NCBI GenBank assembly: GCA_963969495.1 | Contig: OZ018333.1 | Location: 18,197,937-18,261,936, forward strand | DNA length: 64,000 nt | Reading direction: 5' to 3' | Source of the DNA: Ceratothoa steindachneri | Lineage: Eukaryota; Arthropoda; Malacostraca; Isopoda; Cymothoidae | In this document: piece by piece, positions 32,331 to 43,689 of the stretch | How the letters are laid out: the number at the start of each line of letters is the position of its first letter | Numbering within the stretch: the first letter of the stretch is position 1 | Notes under the pieces: model-generated | The model's database searches: none | The model's input: only the letters and a program-made list of their open reading frames with translations | What the model was told of the DNA's origin: nothing | Position numbers and translations under genes: made by a program

Positions 32331-32659
32331 TGGTTCAGTACCAGTCTCTTTACTCTCACAATTCATTGCTTCTCAGTGCCCTCTTAAAGGCAAATTTTGT
32401 TTAGCTAGTAATCTTATGATATAAAACAATCTTGAAAGGATTTTCTTCCAACTTTTTACTTGATTTTCAACAACTTCTTGTTCCTTTTATCTATTGTTGC
32501 TCCAAGAGCAATCCTAATTCCCAGCTCCTTCCATTTTGTGAAATCCTGCTGCACTGGATCCATGCGGAGAATTTTTTTAAATAGTTTTTACGCACAGTCC
32601 CTATTTAGACTCAATGTGATCCGTTTCTATTGTTTAATCATAATCCTTTCCGGATCCTT
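32331..32659 (-). other. 3' UTR region of LINE C1
   Basis: Non-coding. TTTTTACGCACAGTCCCTATT near 32585-32605 nearly repeats TTCTTACGCACAGTCCTTATT near 59222-59242, which is also at the 3' end of a minus-strand family C LINE. Confidence 0.5.
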
Positions 32660-35600
32660 CTATATTTCATTCAGTATTTCAGCCTCTTCCACAAATTTTC
32701 GTATCTTTCCTGTTACGTTGGAGTCACCACCTAGCATACTTTTTAGGCTCAGAGGTATAATGAGGTCATCCGTTATGTAATGCCTTATTCGGCTCTGCCT
32801 ATAATTAGGGCATTCACTCAAAATATGATGGACTGTCAAAGGTACGTAGCAATCTTCACACAAAGGTTGTTCTTCTCCTGTCAGTAGGTAGCCATGAGTG
32901 ATTCTAGTGTGTCATATGCGTAGTCTTGTTAGTAGCGTTTCATTTCTGCGTATTTTTAAGTGAGAGGTGTTAAATGGTTGAGCTTTGTCTTTGATATTTC
33001 TTAGTTTGTTTTGCGCTTCAAGTATTTCTCTCCATTCTTGTTTCCATTTTCTTAATATGACCCTCTTGATTACAGGGTAAAGATCTTTTGAAGTATTTTT
33101 ACTCCAGTGTCTAAGTTTCTATTCCTTGTTGTGTTTTTAGCCTTTCTATCTGATCTTTCATTTCCGGGAATGCCTACATGTCCTGGAGACCAACAAAGGT
33201 ATATGTTTATGCCTCTTGCTGATAATATTCCCATCCACTTATGGATTTCTTGAACTAGAGGGTGGGTGGAGTACTTATTTGTTATAGCAGTAATAGCACT
33301 CTGTGAGTCTGAGAATATTACAAAGTTTAAGGATCCAGTATGTAAGGTATATGGAAGTGCCATATATATTGCTCAAAATTCTGCCATTAGCACGCTGGTG
33401 GCTCTCCGCAGACGTCTTGAGTAGGATTGATCTGGAAAGATAGCTGAGCATCCGACACCCTCCGCCTGCCTGGATCCATCAGTGCAGATAGGAGTTTGTC
33501 CTATGTGTTTGGTGAGTCTATGGGCTTTATGTTCCATTCGTAAAATAGAGTCAGGAGTACCTTCTCTGCTTTCAGTATATTTCTCACAGGGGGGGGGGGG
33601 GGGGGTGCAAAGATAGACACCACGGCTCTCTATAGTGATGGACAGAGGCTATAATTGATGTTGGAATATTTGGTAAGTTGAGCTGGGAATTTAATTGTCT
33701 CATTCTATATCGAAGAGTTGTGTGTGTTCTTGGGTTAGCAAACAGATGGTCATTACTAGTATCTGAAATGATACCATGGGCTAGGGTTCCTGGCATTCCA
33801 CAGAGTATAGTATATAGTTGGAGCCTTAATTTGTTTCTCCTATCATAAAGGGAGGGTTCTCCTGATTCACAACATAAGCTAGGAATTGGCGATGTTCTGA
33901 AGACTCCTGTACATAGACGAATTCCGAGATAGTGTACTGGGTCCAATAGTTGTAGGGTTGATTTTGGAGCAGATGCATATATAGGACATCCATAGTCTAG
34001 TTTATTCCGTATGATCGTCATATAAGTGGAGCAAAGATGCTCTGTCAGCACCCCAGCTCTTATATCACAATACTTTCAGTATATTCATGTTATTGAAGCA
34101 TTGATTCCGTATATTTACTATATGTGGCTTCCATGAGATTTTCCTGTCTATAGTCATTCCGAGGAATTTAATTTGGTCAACCATTTCTAACTGATTTCCA
34201 CCTAGATATAGATCAGGTTCAGGATACATTCTTTTAGTTTTGTTAGATGCATTGATTTAGTTTTGATAAGATTAACTAGAAAGCCCTGATTTATTAGTTA
34301 GCTATACGCTCTGTTTAGCGCAAGTTGGACTCGGTGGACTAAGGATGGCCGATAAGGACCATGAGCATAAACAGAATAATCATCTACTTATAGGGAGCAG
34401 TCAGTATGCTATGGTAAAATTGCGGAAACTTCACTGATTGCTAATGAAAATAAAGTACAGCTTAGGACGCTTCCCTCTGGGACACCCAGATGTTGAATAT
34501 GCCGTTTTGAGTAGTTTTTATTAATTTTTACTTTAAATATCTTGTTGGATAGGAAGTTATTGATAAATTTAGGCATGTTGCCTCTCAGTCCTGCTTTATG
34601 GAGATTTTGTAGTATTCCTTCTCACCGAGTAATGTCATATGCCTTTTGCAAGTCAAAAAACACAGCGAATGTATGTTGTTTATTTGCAAAAAGCTGTTTT
34701 GATAGCACTGTCTAATCTAACTAAGACATCTGTTGTGCTTCTACCTTGGCGGAATCCATATTGCTTCTCTGATATTACTCTCTTTTTCTCCAGAGTCCAT
34801 ACAAGTCTTTTATTGACTATCTTTTCCATCAACTTGCACATACAGCTCGTTAATTAAATTGGTATATAGTTTCCAGTAATGAAGGGGTCTTTGCTTGACT
34901 TCTTATATGGTAATACGATGGCTGAGAGCCATAATGCTGGAAGTCTATGGGTTGTCCAGATACAGTTGTATAGCTGAAATATATAGTCTATAGTGATGTC
35001 CGGTAGGTGTTTTATCATTATATAACTAATTCCATCTTCACCAGGGCCAGATGGGTTCATGGTACTTAGTACATATTTTAATTCTTCCAATGTAAATTCT
35101 TTATTATATTTCTCGTCCTCGCCTCCATCAAAATTGAGTGGCACAGCAGTCGCTCTACTCATAAACTGTGAATGTTGAGATCCACAAGAGATATTTGAGA
35201 GTGTAGTCCCAAACATCTCGGCGACCATTCCTGGGTCAGCAACTATCTCACCATTCTCTCTTTTCAACATAGGTCTGGGTGTTGTTTTGTATTTACCATT
35301 GAGTCTATGGATCTTCTGCCAGATTTTATTTAGGTTTATGTCACTATTGATACTTGAAACATAATTTGATCAGGCTTCTTTTCTCTTCTGTTTGATAAGT
35401 AATCTAAAAGTTGCTCTTGCTCAATTGTATTCCATTTTGTCTATTGCTAGTCTTGTTTTTAAGTACTTATACAGTCTTTTATTTTTCTCCTAGCTGCATT
35501 AGCTAGTTCGAGGCACCACCATGGTACCACTTTAGGTCTCATCTTTCCACTCGACATGGGTATTGATTGCTGAGCTGCACCTTTGATGCGTTCATTAATG

Positions 35601-36349
35601 TCAGCAACAGCGGTATCAACAGATTCAAATTCATTTACAGTACGTAGTGGTATTGCTCGCTCTGCAAATAGTGGTCAATTTGCTTTATCCATAATAAAAT
35701 CGGAAAATGATCACTGTCATATAATTCCTTACTTATTTTCCATTCAAAATGCAGTCTTACATCAGCTGAGCAGATAGACAGATCAATGTGAGATGTTGTA
35801 CCAGTTCGAATACGAAGGTGAGTTGGCTCGGCCTTCATTTAGTATATCGAAGGGGTTATTCTCTAGGAATGACGCTACTATATCTCCCTTACGGGTGGTA
35901 ATTAAATCTCCATAGAGAATATGTCTGGTATTTTAGTCTCCAAGTATTAAGAATGGTTCTGGGAACTGATTTGCCAGTGTTTCTAATTGTCTGCGGTCTA
36001 TTTGACCATCTGGGGGAATATATATGTTGCATACACTGTAAAGTTGATCCAGTTTGATGCGAATTGCCATGTCTTGCAAATTTGTGTCCAGAGTTATTCT
36101 GTCATAGGGTGTCCCATCTATTATCAAAATTGCAATACCCCAGGCATGTCTTTCTCCTGGGCCATGTTGGTTCAAAAGACTAAATCCGGCAGGAGATCTC
36201 AATTCATGTAAGCCTTCCATGGTTTCCTGGATACACGTACAACTTCAATTTCTGTTATTGAGTAGCAACCTTAACTGATGGTAGTTAGCACGGTATCGAC
36301 ATATATACCATTGAATAATAGACATCTTAGAGAAAAAGGAAAAGTCCAT
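32660..36349 (-). pseudogene. LINE C1 ORF2: endonuclease, RT, RNase H and Cys/His knuckle
   Basis: A full-length but decayed ORF2 starting at ATG 36347-36349, one base after the Gag stop. EN (36349-35600): MSIIQW, CIQET, CNIYIPPDGQIDRRQLE, LILGD, a stop, NTRH (the GDxN-H site), HIDLSICSADV and DSDHFPI. RT (35300-34280): NPSGPGEDGISYIMIKHLPD, EKQYGFRQGRSTTDVLVRL, LGVPEGSVLSCTLFSLAI, and VDDYSV near 34365-34385. The thumb (34051-33584) includes LDYGCPIYASAPKS. RNase H (33505-33070) has all four acidic sites: CTDGSR, MAEF, FSDSQSAI and GNERSD. The terminal knuckle CEDCYVP with HHILSECP lies near 32860-32790. Many stops and frameshifts break it. RNase H after RT places it in the I/R1/Loa assemblage. 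Confidence 0.88.
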
Positions 36350-36350
36350 T

Positions 36351-37757
36351 TTACTTCCACCTGCTCTTCTTCTCTTCCTTCTTTAGTCTTTGTTCTTTAG
36401 GTTGTTGAGTTTTATTGGGATCTATCTTAGTTATATCTTTATCTTTTCTCATTTTATCATAATTCAACTCTGTTTTTTTTATGTAATGGGGTAGCAGGCT
36501 CTGGGAATCAAAGGAAGAGTCCTGTGTCCTGAAATCTGTACTCTTAATTTCTGTATGGTGTTTAGACTTCACTGTCTCATGGTTATTATTTGACTCTTCT
36601 TTTGAGTCTTTTGTTTTCATTGCTTGTTTTCTAATTAAGGGGTTTTCTTCATTTCCGCTTGTCGTTTTGGGAGTTTCTGGTGTTGTTTTTTATGTTCGTT
36701 GGACCAAATTAGCCTAAGACGTGTCTGCAGGCGGCGGCAGTTTAGGATCATCCACAGGACAGTCCATGTCTCCCCCATCTACAGAGTGCATATGGCCAGC
36801 AGAGTAATCAAACTAATTTTGCTTTAAGTTTTCTTTTGCGTATTTTCCTTTCTTTTTTCTTTCTTCAGGAGAATTTGCAGAGGATTGGAAAATTCTCCTT
36901 TTTGTTCGCTCTGGAGTTTTGCGTTTGGTCGATAAGTGAGTCTTTTGTCTTCAAAAAATCACTCGAGGAGGAGTCGAGGCCCGAGAACCCCCACCCGTAA
37001 ATGACTCAGATGCTGTTACACAGTCATTAGTAGTCATCCCAGAAGTCACAGTCGCCGATGCTCGGTTATCGCCATCTACATTATGTGATGAAGGGCTAAC
37101 CCTACATCCGCTCGCATCCTCTTCTGCAGATGATAGTGTTATATCTTCATCATTGATATTTCCCCGAAGTGGTATAGGTACAGTTGTGCCAACATTGGCC
37201 CTCTCTTTGCGAGGAGTCGGCGCTTCTCTTCCATTTGCACTCCCCTTAGCGGGTGTGGGTGCTGCCCATCCTCCAACTTTCTTCCGTGGAGGTATATCCA
37301 CCACTGACATGAGAGCCTGGGCTTGAGATTTGCTGCTATGTTTAGAGTTGGCTACTTTTGGTCTTTCACATTTCTTCAATGCCGCTGCAAAGGTAATTCC
37401 TTCTCTCACAAACATGATAATGCTTTTTCTCTTGCTTCCTTGAAGTTTATTCTCTCTTTTGTTTTTATTGCTAGTATTTTCCTTTCTAGTAGGTACTTAT
37501 CACATGTTCTATCCTTTGCAGTATGGTGACCGCCACATTGGCACATGTTGGTCCTCTCTGGAATTCTTCAGAGCCATGTTCTGGTAGTCCACATACCACA
37601 CCACAGATAATATATTTGTTCCTGCAGTAGGTACAAACATGGTCAGATTTCTGGCATTTATAAGATCGACTAGGTAGAGGTATGTATGGTTTCACTTTTG
37701 TCAGCATTCCTGATCTTATTTGTACTTTATCAGGTATAGCAATGCCTCTGGGCATTC
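36351..37757 (-). pseudogene. LINE C1 Gag, central knuckles to C-terminus
   Basis: Minus-strand reading from MPRGIAIPDKVQIR and VKPYIPLP (the hinge before the knuckles) into a Cys-rich section: CTYCRNKYIICGVVCGLPEH and GPTCAN, equivalent to the CCHC array with several Cys/His lost. The tail (37415-36351) is rich in Ser, Pro and charged residues (SVVDIPPRKKVGGW, PTPAKGSANGREAPTPRKE, KKEEKKSRWK) and stops at TAA 36351-36353. Several frame changes occur. The upstream part of the same Gag is displaced to 38700-39120. Confidence 0.8.
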
Positions 37758-37764
37758 CTATAAT

Positions 37765-38690
37765 AAAAACTTCCTGGGAAACTTAAATATGTATATACAT
37801 CCATTATTATGTTAAATTCATTATGCATTACTTTAACTTGTCAATTTAATCATTTATTTATTTTACTTTAACTTTATTAATTTAATCATATAATTATTTT
37901 ACTTTAACTGTTAATTTAACCATTTTACTTAACTTTGTCTATTTAATCTTCCAAATTAAATTACTTCAACTTTTGTAAATCAAATCAATTTATGTTAAAC
38001 TTAGTAATTAATTAATTCATTTATTTTCTTGCTAATTCACTTAACGCATACTGTTCCAAACAACATCTCTTACATTTCACACACAAACGAATAAACACAC
38101 GTTCCCAGCTTGACCAAATAAGCACGCGAATTGTCCTACTTCACTCGCCGCTTTCGTCGTATAAAGGTCTGTGACCATTCTTTCTACAATTATTCATTTA
38201 ATTCCACTCTCACATTCTGTGCAAACGACAATACGAGAGTAAGTCCTAATTATAATTGCTTCTCATTGCAGTCCCCAATTCACAGTCCATTATAGATACT
38301 TTAAAATACTCTAAATTACGACACTATATTACTAGCAACTCAATATTATTTACTATATCAAAGATACTCTATATTACTATATTATTATTTACTCTATCAT
38401 TCACTATATAGTTTCACCATATTTACTTAACCTACTTATCTTTGAACATTCGTTGAATTTTATAAATATATTTATTTGTGTAATTGTCTTTCTTAAAGCA
38501 AAGTCTTTATTCCAAAATTGACTTCGCTGTCGCATTTAGGTCTAAAGCTAACGGCAGACATCTTCGATCTAACGAAATTTATAGTTATGGTTTTCGAAAC
38601 GCAATCTAGGGTGACTTATTAACCGAAGATAAATCACATTGATAACCATACTCTATACAGGTAGATCCACTTTATCAAATGTAAGCTTTA
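37765..38690. mobile_element. AT-rich insert of ~0.93 kb inside LINE C1 Gag
   Basis: The insert separates the Gag central domain (ends near 38700) from the pre-knuckle hinge (starts at 37757). It is very AT-rich with repeated TTTAATCATTTATTT-like words (37840-37960) and has no ORF of note. One TATAAA-containing phrase (CGTATAAAGGTCTG, 38158-38171) is present. Terminal repeats and target duplications were not found; a solo LTR or a non-autonomous DNA element are both possible. That it is an insert is inferred from the Gag split. Confidence 0.55.
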
Positions 38691-38699
38691 AAACTACAG

Positions 38700-39120
38700 T
38701 ATTTATGAGTTCATCGCCTTCACGTTGTTTTTATTTTTTCTACCTTCATTACTCCTCTATGTTGTAATCCTTCGAAAATTTCTTGCTCTGTATAATCTAA
38801 AAGTTCTCTGTTTGATTATTCCTTGCCTTGTATTAAACTTGTGATTGTTTTCAACTATAACATGTATACCACATATGGTTTAAGTTCTTTCATTTTCTCA
38901 CTTTGTTTTTTGCTGCGTACTTGAACAGTCACTGTCTTCTCTATATTGGAGTATGTCTTAGTTGGTTCTCCACCTAAGAACTTTTCAACATCTCTATCAA
39001 ATTTGAAAAAGTTTATCTTACTGATGTCCGTCTCGTCCGTCTTTGATTTTACTATAAAATATTGCTTATAATCCTTTCTGATGCCAAATATTGTGTTTCT
39101 CCAATTTGGTGTATTCTTCT
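38700..39120 (-). pseudogene. LINE C1 Gag, N-terminal and central part
   Basis: Minus-strand reading: NWRNTIFGIRKDYKQYFIVK, SKINFFKFDRDVEKFLGG, KTVTVQVRSKKQSEKMKELK, then SLIQGKE, a stop, and RELLDYTEQEIFEGLQHRGV. This is the domain order before the knuckles in LINE Gag proteins (a YFIVKS.D...SKI start, then an ELLDYTE-EI-EGL segment). It is continuous with 37757 except for the AT-rich insert. Its upstream end abuts the tail of element C3. Confidence 0.75.
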
Positions 39121-40060
39121 CATAAGGTTTAAGGTTTAAGGTAAGGATCCAGTGGGTTGCTGCCCAATCCAAGTGGATTCTATATGGGTCTAAGTCCTGT
39201 GAAGGGCGGGACGGACTTAAGGGCATAGAATGTTCAGCCATAGGGCAGGAGTCCATTGAAGATTCTCGGGGTTCGGCCGCTTATTGGTGGTCGATGACCC
39301 AGGTGAGGAATCCTTCCTCTTACCACTGGGCTTTGGGTCTCGGGGCCGGGTGGATGAACCTTCACTGGTCGATGTTGAGGATTCTTTCAAATAGCGTCTG
39401 ATGTCTTCAAGTGTCTCACCCTGAGCGTCTCTCCCAGCTAGAGCTGCTGGAGAGAGGGGGGGCTACATTGGTTATCTCGGTGTGAGAGCGATGCTTCGAC
39501 TGCCCATTCTGAATGTTATCGACGCTGCGAGTAGATCTAGGGTTAAGTGCTTCTGGCTGGTCGGAACTCTCGCGTGATGGTCGGTTTCGTCCAGCGTCAC
39601 GTAAAACGTCAGAGAAGAGACGGCCAAGTGGTGAGGTTTGTGCTTGAGCACGCTGGCGGGCCTCTCTTATATCTAGACGTAGGGAGTCGCGCAAAGCGAG
39701 AACTTCACTTTCATATAAAAATATAGAAGAGTTTTGACGCAGCACTGTGGGTACCTCCGCAGTTGGCACAGCGGGGTGTTTTGGTGCATTCTGGGACATG
39801 GTAGTCAGAGCTACAATTTACGCAGGAGCGAGGGTGCCGACAGGCACGGCCAACATCTCCAAATTGAATGCAATTGAAGCAGCGTCTGGGTAGTTCGATG
39901 TAGGGACTTACCAGGATACGAAGGTACCCAGCTTTAATATACTGCGGCAGTTCTTGTCGTTCAAATGTTAAAATCAGTGTGGCGATTGGGACTTTAGTGA
40001 AGCCTAATGTTTTAGTTACCCTGTGTACATGTGTGACACTGTAGGGGTGCGAAGATGTAT
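39121..40060 (-). mobile_element. LINE C3, Gag joined to a 3' end (internal deletion)
   Basis: The Gag reads VTHVHRVTKTLGFTKVPIA, FERQELPQYIKAGYLRIL and SPYIELPRRCFNC. Three knuckles follow: CFNCIQFGDVGRAC (the usual His is Asp), CVNCSSDYHVPEC, and CANCGGTHSAAS (last Cys lost). Then come ESEVLALRDSLRLDIREARQ and a Ser/Pro-rich tail. It continues without EN, RT or RNase H into the 3' terminal phrase CCACTGGATCCTTACC and a tail of TTAAACC units (about 39121-39140, minus strand). The comparable 3' end with a tail of TAAAC units is at 46372. The 5' end is cut near 40060. Confidence 0.78.
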
Positions 40061-40124
40061 CAGAGGAAAATTCCTTCCAAATCGATAATATAAATAGCCC
40101 ATTAAATTACCAACTCAGTACGGG

Positions 40125-40200
40125 CTAATGCGTTGCGTAATGGCTAAGAGCATCGGCTTTTAAATCTATCGGTACCGAGTTCGAAACTCAATAGTTCCCA
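40125..40200 (+). repeat. tRNA-like segment (SINE head or tRNA relic)
   Basis: GCGTAATGGCTAAGAGCATC resembles an A box and CCGAGTTCGAAACTC a B box, ~30 bp apart, with TTT where the anticodon would sit. The arms do not fold into a clean cloverleaf, so a functional tRNA gene is unlikely. Confidence 0.5.
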
Positions 40201-41433
40201 AAACCTTTTACGAAGAAATCTCCAGAAGAAAACGGAAGTCAAGGAAAACGCTGAAGGACCAACTCAAGAAGACTCAAGATAAAATGGATCGCCTCAAAAA
40301 AGGAAAAATGGAAGAAAGCGACTTCAAGGACTAACTCATCAAGAATCAAGAAGGAATCATCAACCCAAGATAATTGGAAGAAAATGAAGATACATTTCGT
40401 TGGAATAGGGGTCCAACGAGCGAGGGAAGGCTGAAAGGGGAGCTAAGGAACGTTTGGCACGAGAACCCTTACGAGAAGGGGAGGTTTTAGGTTTATGGCT
40501 AGCCATTGCAAAGAGAAAAAAACTTTACATTCTCCCTCGGGGCTTCCCACCATGGAGTCCTACAAGGGCCCGGTACTACTGCAACTTTTTCCATCACTTA
40601 CGTCCGGTATGTCCTCTTGGAGAATGGATACGGATCCACCACACCATCTTAGAAACCTAAGAGGCTGCCCGAGTTCTCCTACGCACGGAGAAAAGGGGCC
40701 AGCGAATGGTTTCTCCTTGGGCATTCGGTAGACGAAGGCAGTGGAGATGCCCAGCCTCTTTCACCTTCATGAAAGAACAATTCGGAATCAATCCATTAAA
40801 CGAGTAGAGGTCGGGAATCCATAAGGACCACTAGATAGATGAAGGAAGCGGGGAAAATAAAGGGCAGTGGAAGAACGTAATAGTGGAGGAAAGAAAGAGG
40901 AACATGTTAAAAGTCTTGTTGGCAGCACCATGGGTCCCCTAAGGGGCCCAGGACTGACGACCCTCGTCACGAGAAGACCAGAGCCTCTCTGGGAACAACC
41001 CCTGAAGAAAAGATCCCAGAGAGGCAGGGGGAGTGTTCTCATATACATTTCTTTTCTTAACTTACTCGGGTTGTTTCCCAGTAGCATTGAAACCAGAGAC
41101 GGGTTGGTGACCACCGCTCTTTGGGGGAGGGGAGGGGGGGGGGGGTTGCTTGATTCGGCTCAATGCCCCGACCTCCCGATGCACCCTTTCGAACATCAGC
41201 GCTGCCGGCAGTAGTTCCTTCTTGCACATGGGAGGGGATAGGGGCATCAAACGGTTTTTTCCTTAGAGGACTTTTCATTCTTTTTATGATTTGGTTCACG
41301 GCTTCTTATATATTTGAAGCTACCTTCAGCCAATCATCGCATCGAGCATGTTATTTTCTTAGCAGAAAAGTAACAACAACAGCCAAGACGGACAGCTGAC
41401 GACATTCCCCTATCCACCACCCAGGGGACGCGC
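40201..41433. other. Unrecognised region with a G-rich run
   Basis: It contains overlapping open frames on both strands (for example 40454-40731 and 40867-41214 plus, 41250-41062 minus) but no recognised domain. A run of G at 41135-41144 lies within a proline-rich minus-strand reading, similar to runs in the family C Gag genes. Decayed Gag is possible but unsupported. Confidence 0.3.
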
Positions 41434-41810
41434 CTAGTAGGAGTATTCTCTTCCCTGGAACTCATGCTGAGATATTTTAGGATTCAGTTTCCAATATATG
41501 TTAAATCCATCCACGGAATTAAAACTTGAGCTACTTCCTTCTGTAAAGAGTTTGCAACAAAAGCAGTAAAGAGCTTTGTTGGAAGGGGAGTACACCATCC
41601 ATGATCTTATTTTTTTTTCACTATTTGGCAACATTTAAAAAAAAACACTGTTAGATTTCTAGTTTGTCCTTTGGTTAGGGCACATAAATTAGAATCTAGA
41701 TTTTGAATCACAGTCGCATCTTGACGTACCAGTAAGATCCATGTGTCATTGTTAATCTTGCTTGGCCACATATCGAATATTTTCTTTCTCATGAGGCTCA
41801 TGCTCTATAT
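41434..41810 (-). pseudogene. hAT3 transposase N-terminus with TTF-type zinc finger
   Basis: Minus-strand reading: KKIFDMWPSKINNDTWILLV, then LPNSEKKIRSWMVYSPSNK and ALYCFCCKLFTEGSSSS. The phrase W..YS.S..ALYCFCCKLF is the signature of the TTF-type finger at the start of ZMYM1-like hAT transposases, where it contributes to DNA binding. A frame change sits near 41620. Only the N-terminus is here. The TIR at 42530-42604 lies upstream on the same strand, as expected for the 5' end of the element. Confidence 0.82.
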
Positions 41811-42529
41811 TTCTTGTAGTTGACGAATCGTTTGGTGTCGAATCTTTTGAATCTGATAATGGTTTGGATTCGCAAACTTCTCCAGTTTCGGTAGTGGTTT
41901 GATCGATGTTAGTAGTAGTTTATGTAGGTTTGATGTATTTCAATAGTGCCCCTTCATAATTATTCTCTTGTCTTTCTGCTTTTTCTCAAAGCACCACCAC
42001 TTTCGTTCACTCACTTCATCTGGGAAAAAGAGTGATAGAATAATCAAATATTTGTGAATGTTAAAAACTTGAAGTAATAGGCCAACTTCAATGATGCTTA
42101 TGATCCAAGTAAACAACTTCATCTATAATTAGTAAAAGAAAAAAATAAATGGAAAAATTAGGTTTCAAAACTTTACAATATCACCTGCTTTAGGCTGCAG
42201 TCTAGGCTCAATAATAAATTATATAGGTCTATTTTCTTAAAAAAATTGAGAAGTGTAGAAAACATATGCTTGCATACTACAACATAGTCTAATTAGATTA
42301 CTATGAGTTGAATTCATATAATTGTATTTATAATAAAGTGAAATTTTGCATTGTTCATACATTCTCACCTCTGCAACAGGTTTCCAAATCAATGAGTGAA
42401 AGTGATTATTGGGCCTATATGCCTAGTAATTTCAAGCTGTATACTGTTGTCTTCAAAATTATCACAATAATAGAATGACTTGTTCGACATGCATAAACAA
42501 TTTTAAAATGCACTGTGAGAGACTGATTA

Positions 42530-42604
42530 ACGTCAAAGTACCACCCCCCAAAAGTGCCGCCCGAAGCGGACCACTCCCTCCACTCCCCCTTAGCTACGCC
42601 ACTG
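42530..42604 (-). repeat. hAT3 5' terminal inverted repeat
   Basis: In reverse complement the end reads CAGTGGCGTAGCTAAGGGGG and leads, after a GTCCGC-rich stretch, to GGGCGGCACTTTTGGGGGGT. This is a well-known form of hAT end. It sits ~0.8 kb upstream (minus strand) of the TTF finger. The matching 3' end was not found. Confidence 0.82.
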
Positions 42605-42799
42605 AAACGTCCCGTATTTTACGGAATTGTCCTGTATTTATAGCATTAGGCTTGCGTCCCATATCGACCCTTTCGGGGACGCCTTTTGTCCCGTATTTTC
42701 AATATTTGGAGAAAAAAATGACACTTTTAACAATATTACTTGATACAATATACTAGTGAAATTTTACCAAATACGGGGTAAAGGTGGCCGTCCAAAATT
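42605..42799. other. Fragment of a second hAT-like element
   Basis: AAACGTCCCGTATTTTACGG with repeats of CGTCCC and TGTCCCGTATTTTC resembles the interior of hAT ends of the type seen at 30467. hAT3 seems to have inserted next to or into it. Confidence 0.4.
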
Positions 42800-43125
42800 G
42801 GCAACAGTGCTGAAAATATAACTTTGACAATATTTTACCTCATCTGAATTTTTCAACTCTGGTGCTCTTCGCCCATGTCTGTTTTTGCCTAACTCAGTCT
42901 CTATCTCCTCAAAGGAATTATCCGTGCAGAAGGGGTCTAGCTGTCGTAGTATGATGGTTCTTTAAACCATGATTTTGTCGGAGGATGGTGACCTCCAGTC
43001 CTATTTTTTTTGTAGTTTTTTCAGTTTTTTTCCGAAACCAACTTCTCTATATCTTTTATCGTGTGGCAGATTGTAGCGAATCCTGATGGGGTGTCGAGTG
43101 TGGTTTTCGCAACGTTGTCAATGTC
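42800..43125 (-). pseudogene. Decayed N-terminal Gag, LINE family B type
   Basis: The minus-strand readings TLDTPSGFATICHTIKDIEK (about 43115-43055) and FEEIETELG with PELKNSDEVKYCQSYIF (about 42915-42810) run parallel to B1 Gag RLLDIPSGYIAICEKEKDIE and EEIQLRQ with VIKFKNRRDGGEYTHVF. Length and order agree. The frame changes between the two parts, and the knuckles are not present. This is a short, old fragment. Confidence 0.6.
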
Positions 43126-43689
43126 TGGTTAGTTATTTCCTTTCTCATTCTTCACTTATCTGTTTATTTTCCAAGTAGTTCCCTTTTCCGCTAGAAATTT
43201 ATTGCCATCATAAAATGAGGTCTCCACCGTAATTGATATATATCTTTTTCTTTCGTATCGCCCTCTGGCCAAACATGACTTTGAATTGCACATTCCGAAC
43301 ATATCTTTGGTCATTTTAGACCAGGTTTGTACATTAAATAACTTCTCTATCTTCTAGGAGACAGTCATTTCGAAGGCAGCTTTAGTGGCCTTATCCGTTG
43401 AGTCAACACCACCTTAAAGGTGTTTGTCTAGTTTCCAAATTTCACAACTTCCGTTATTTTGAGGTAGTGGTTTTGGGCTGAGAGTTTTTCTTTCAACTCA
43501 TTCGAGTGTGAGCCAACCCACAAATCGACCTTACGGAATGGGATCGAATGACTCGCGATGACTTGGGGTTTTAATTTTGGTCAAATTCCTATTTTAGGCA
43601 AGCTTCACATCCTGTTTGAAAGTCAGCTTCTCTACTGCGACGGTCTAGTAGGAAAAAAGGTCGCACTAATCGGAATTACCTTACATCCT
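43126..43689. other. Nothing recognised
   Basis: No coding or repeat signal was identified with confidence. It could contain further decayed Gag 5' sequence. Confidence 0.3.

Noticed and set aside
32331..32459. Right terminal inverted repeat for hAT2
   Set aside because: The expected complement of CAGGGTGACC was looked for and not found; the element appears cut by LINE C1.
40125..40200. Functional tRNA-Lys gene
   Set aside because: A and B boxes are present but the anticodon and acceptor arms do not pair properly.
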